From Streptococcus parasanguinis (GTDB lineage: Bacteria; Bacillota; Bacilli; Lactobacillales; Streptococcaceae): a stretch of DNA of 64,000 nucleotides. Of the stretch, positions 61,278 to 64,000 are shown in pieces. The position numbers were made by a program, and so were the translations under genes. Under the pieces are notes generated by a model that did no database searches, was not told the origin of the DNA, and was given only the letters and a program-made list of their open reading frames with translations. Every line of letters starts with the position of its first letter. Within the stretch, counting starts at the first letter, position 1. The DNA is taken from assembly GCF_023109675.1 (NCBI RefSeq), contig NZ_JALDUR010000001.1, positions 36,997-100,996 of the forward strand. Reading direction: 5' to 3'.

Positions 61278-62866
61278 ATGATAATTATGAGAAATATTTA
61301 TAAGTACATTGATAAGAAGTATCTTTTTCCTATTTTTTTAGGGCGTATTGTGAATAGTGGTTTGGTGTTGGCGCAACCTCTGATTTTAACGAAGGCCTTG
61401 AAGTTAGATCAAGACGGCCTTTCTTATGGAAAAATTCTCAATTTTGTTTTATTTGGTTTGTCTATCTATCTTGTTATTTATAGTCTGATGCTGTTTTCAA
61501 ACTATTCGCACAATATATTCCGAAGAGAAATCAACAAAAGTGTCCGTGCCCTTTTATTTAAGAAAGTCATATTGAATCCTAAATTTTCCAATGATGAAAA
61601 AGTTAGTCTGCTAACTCAAGATATGGAATATGTGGGCGATAATTATTTGGAAAATATAAATGTTATGGTGAGTTGGGGATTTGTCGCCCTTGTTACAGCC
61701 ATTTATATTGTTTCACAAAATTTTCTCTTAGGACTTATTTTTGTCATTTTTACGATTATGAGACCTATTCCTCAGTTCATCATGAATCGTCGTTTACAAG
61801 ATTCGGGAGACAGCTGGTCCAAGCTTAGAACGAAATTACATGGGCTTGTCTCGGATAGTATGCAAGGCAGCCAAACCTTACGGATTAATCAGGCCATGAG
61901 GCTGAATGAAGAGCGCGTGAATGATTTAAACGGAGAATATCAAAAAGCCATCCAAAGATTTTGTTTCACACATAATATTATTTTTTTCTTTAATGGATTT
62001 ATGGTCTTTTTTAGTCAGGTTGTTCCTCTTGCTTTAGGCTTTTATTTGAGTTTACAGGGAAATTCTATTTCTATTACAAGCCTCATCTCTATGTATGTTG
62101 CTGCGGGGATGCTGGTAGAACCGATCCAAACTCTGATGTACAGTGCAGCCAATCTCCAAGGTGCCTTGCCGACTGCGAACCGCCTGTTTAAGATTATCGA
62201 GGAAGAACCTGATTTCGAAGAGACAAAGGATCAATTTGTTGAAAATCTCGAATCGTTGCGCTTAAATCATATTTCAAAAAGTTTTGCTGAACGTCAGCTT
62301 TTTTCTGATTTGACGGCGACGATTTCAGTAGGTCAGAAGGTCTTAATCAAAGGACCGAGCGGGTCTGGAAAGACGACTCTTTTTCGCTTGATTTTAGGAG
62401 AAGAAGTATGTGATGAGGGTGACATTTTCGTTCAGTATGATGGAAATCAAATAACGAGTCATTTCCAAGGGAATATCGGTTTAATTAGCCAGCATCCCTT
62501 CCTGTTTAACGATACTATCCGCTATAATCTAACTTTTGGTCAGCCTTTTCAGAGGACCATGAATTATTGGAGGTATTGGACCGAGTTGGCTTAATAGATG
62601 AATTTCAGGATATTTTGAATGTAGAAATTCATAATAATGGTGAAAACATTTCAGGAGGTCAGCGTGTCAGATTAGAGTTGGCTCGTTTTCTCTTACGCGA
62701 GAAGGATATTTTATTAGCGGACGAAGTGACATCAGCTTTGGACGAAAAAAATAGTCGTCTGGTTAGAGACCTAATCTTTTCTTTGCCGATCACGGTACTA
62801 GAAATAGCCCATCATATTGATGAAGAAGAGCGCTATGACCAAATCCTTGAGTTACGTAAAGGATGA
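61278..62866 (+). pseudogene. Peptide-exporting ABC transporter, frameshifted
   Basis: Membrane domain with six segments (~1-300) fused to an ATPase: Walker A GPSGSGKTTLF, Q-loop LISQHPFLFNDT, signature ISGGQRVRLELARF, Walker B ILLADEVTSALDE, and an H-loop-like AHHIDEE. No N-terminal peptidase domain. The first frame ends out of phase at 62594. The second frame carries the signature and Walker B (through 62866). One base is missing near the TTTT run at 62546-62549: adding a T restores FSEDHELLEVLDRVGL. The start may be ATG 61278 or 61287. It would have exported the peptide encoded upstream. Confidence 0.85.
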
Positions 62867-63084
62867 GCGATGCCACAATAGTTGGTTCTGCGACAAAGCG
62901 GATAGTAGTAAGCCAGCAATTTGTCAGATATTTTTGAGATTCTAAGTGGTGATATTTCCAAAATCATCAATACTCAGAGAACTTAAGCTTTATTTAAGAT
63001 AGGCCAGCTATACTAGAAGCATAAACAAAGACCTCCTAACTTTGTTTAAACCTCCTAAACTTTTTCATAATAATCTCCCATAAG
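62867..63084. other. Intergenic region without a supported gene
   Basis: 218 bases of AT-rich sequence. Only short frames occur. Two AGGAGG-like words on the minus strand precede a 10-codon frame near 63065. I see no function. Confidence 0.4.
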
Positions 63085-63109
63085 AGTCGCCCAATCGGCG
63101 GCTTTTTTT
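63085..63109 (+). terminator. Terminator before tadA
   Basis: AGTCGCC-caatc-GGCGGCT followed by six further T residues. Confidence 0.8.
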
Positions 63110-63128
63110 GTGAGTCGTAAGCTGCCTA

Positions 63129-63137
63129 TGGTATAAT
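63129..63137 (+). promoter_or_regulatory. Promoter of tadA (extended -10)
   Basis: TGG-TATAAT; no clear -35. The in-frame ATG 63136 overlaps this -10 and so cannot be the start. Confidence 0.55.
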
Positions 63138-63168
63138 GAACAAAGAAACTAAAAGGAAGAAGGAAGAG

Positions 63169-63678
63169 ATGGACTACACGATAGAGGAAAAAGCGATGTT
63201 TATGAGGGAAGCCCTGAAGGAGGCGGAGATTGCCCTCGCCAATGATGAAATACCGATTGGCTGTGTCTTGGTCAAGGATGGTCAGATTATCGGGCGTGGA
63301 CATAATGCGCGTGAGGAGCTGCAGCGGGCGGTCATGCATGCGGAAATCATGGCGATCGAGGAGGCCAATCAGCGTGAAAATAGCTGGCGCCTGCTGGATA
63401 CGACGCTTTTTGTCACGATTGAGCCCTGTGTCATGTGTAGTGGTGCCATTGGTCTAGCTCGGATTCCCCAGGTGATTTACGGGGCGACCAATCAGAAGTT
63501 CGGTGGAGCAGGTAGTCTCTACGACATTTTGGCAGATGAACGCCTCAATCACCGAGTCGAAGTAGAAACAGGAATCTTGGAAGCAGAATGTGCAGCCATC
63601 ATGCAGACCTTCTTCCGCCAAGGTCGGGAACGAAAAAAACAAGCCAAGCTCGCAGCCAAGGCCGAAACACAAGAATAA
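63169..63678 (+). CDS. tadA: tRNA-specific adenosine deaminase
   Basis: 169 aa. Converts A34 to inosine in the anticodon of tRNA-Arg(ACG). Zinc site HAEIMAIEEA (His, with catalytic Glu) and PCVMCSGA. ATG 63169 behind AAGGAAGAG is preferred over ATG 63136, which lies in the promoter. C-terminal Lys/Arg-rich tail. The SRP RNA gene follows closely, the usual streptococcal order. Confidence 0.95.
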   Translation: MDYTIEEKAMFMREALKEAEIALANDEIPIGCVLVKDGQIIGRGHNAREELQRAVMHAEIMAIEEANQRENSWRLLDTTLFVTIEPCVMCSGAIGLARIPQVIYGATNQKFGGAGSLYDILADERLNHRVEVETGILEAECAAIMQTFFRQGRERKKQAKLAAKAETQE

Positions 63679-63689
63679 AAACCGGACCT

Positions 63690-63717
63690 TTGCAAATCGA
63701 ACAAATTATGATATAAT
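63690..63717 (+). promoter_or_regulatory. Promoter of the SRP RNA gene
   Basis: TTGCAA (63690-63695), 16-bp spacer, TATAAT (63712-63717). Confidence 0.75.
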
Positions 63718-63723
63718 ACCTAT

Positions 63724-63801
63724 CGGAGCAACAGTTCTGCGTGAAGCGGGTCAGGGGAGGAATCCAGCAGCCCTAAGCGAAGTGAACTGTGTGCTCTTTT
63801 T
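63724..63801 (+). ncRNA. ffs: Small signal recognition particle RNA (4.5S-like)
   Basis: About 78 nt forming one long hairpin. The ends pair as GAGCAACAGTTC / GAACTGTGTGCTC. The Ffh-binding tip is GGGTCAGGGGAGGAATCCAG followed by CAGCCC, matching the conserved GTCAGG...GGAA..AGCAGCC domain of bacterial SRP RNA. A T run ends it. It works with Ffh to target membrane proteins to SecYEG. Confidence 0.94.
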
Positions 63802-63820
63802 CTATAGCTCTTAGTGAGGT

Positions 63821-64000
63821 AAGCCTGTAAGGCGCAACCGAACTTAGAGATATTGATCCTGAGGAGCGAAGCGACGTGAGGGCTATAGCGTAACATGAAA
63901 TTAGCCTATAAGGCGCAACCGAGCTTAGAGATATTGATCCTGAGGAGCGAAGCGACGTGAGGGCTATAGCGTAACATGAAATTAGCCTATAAGGCGCAAC
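63821..64000 (+). repeat. 81-bp tandem repeat running off the window
   Basis: The word GGCGCAACC recurs at 63831, 63912 and 63993, an exact 81-bp period. The two full units differ by one base. Each unit has a GCTATAGC palindrome and a GGAGCGAAGCGACGTGAGGG block. It starts about 20 bases after the SRP RNA gene. The true copy number is unknown because the array continues past the edge. Confidence 0.9.

Noticed and set aside
62567..62866. Separate 99-aa ATPase gene starting at TTG 62567
   Set aside because: It lacks a Walker A motif and continues the transporter ATPase in a shifted frame. It is the second half of the broken exporter.
63773..64000. Open minus-strand frame through the 81-bp array with a 27-residue repeat (VAPYRLISCYAIAL...)
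   Set aside because: It exists because 81 is divisible by three. It runs antisense into the SRP RNA gene, where it stops, and has no start or ribosome site in view.

Overview
This window comes from a Streptococcus chromosome, most likely an oral species of the mitis/sanguinis/parasanguinis kind. The evidence is low GC with strong Shine-Dalgarno sequences, YSIRK-type signals and LPXTG anchors on surface proteins, a class A PBP2a beside rpmG-secE-nusG, the nrdD/small ORF/acetyltransferase/nrdG order, a wzg-wzh-wzd-wze polysaccharide locus, CtsR-ClpC, PerR-type and CcpA-type operator sites, and BOX-like and MITE-like intergenic repeats. No phage, CRISPR array or complete insertion sequence is visible.

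Layout. (1) 1-5.76 kb: tail of a probable cardiolipin synthase, a GT-C-like membrane protein, then the anaerobic ribonucleotide reductase operon (nrdD, a 46-aa conserved ORF, a GNAT acetyltransferase, nrdG) behind a pair of NrdR-like boxes. (2) 5.8-21.8 kb: a capsule or receptor-type polysaccharide locus. It holds regulatory/assembly genes wzg-wzh-wzd-wze, the initiating transferase wchA, a WchF-like rhamnosyltransferase, an AT-rich strain-specific cassette (DUF1919, DUF6625-like, GT2, wzy), wzx, glf, a Stealth phosphotransferase gene with one in-frame stop, and a final glycosyltransferase. (3) 21.9-24.7 kb: a secreted repeat protein with a CHAP domain. (4) 25-35 kb: housekeeping genes (rluD-type synthase, pbp2a, Zn-peptidase, rpmG-secE-nusG, tRNA-Cys, rpsB-tsf, a small membrane transporter, PerR-boxed dpr). 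(5) 35.4-46.1 kb: two very large cell-wall-anchored glycosidases, a BgaA-like beta-galactosidase and a GH29 fucosidase, probably one CcpA-controlled unit for host glycan removal. (6) 46.2-54 kb: ctsR-clpC, an ECF S-component with a DUF4430 lipoprotein, a lipoprotein behind WalR/VicR-like repeats, and an NAD salvage operon nadR-pnuC-nrtR. (7) 54.1-64 kb: a small Xre regulator with membrane partners, yoaK-like, dus, hslO, purA, a HAD phosphatase, a decayed RiPP peptide locus, tadA, the SRP RNA gene and an 81-bp tandem repeat running off the end.

The most unusual items are: a decayed radical-SAM/RiPP locus at 60.8-62.9 kb (truncated maturase, an intact 23-codon CxC-ending peptide ORF, an attenuator and a frameshifted exporter); a BOX-like repeat in three copies whose stems show compensatory base changes and which always lies sense-oriented directly 3' of a gene, one copy being flanked by a 20-bp direct repeat; a separate roughly 178-bp MITE-like family in three copies; and the nonsense codon in the Stealth gene. 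All functions are inferred from sequence reading alone; no database search was run.
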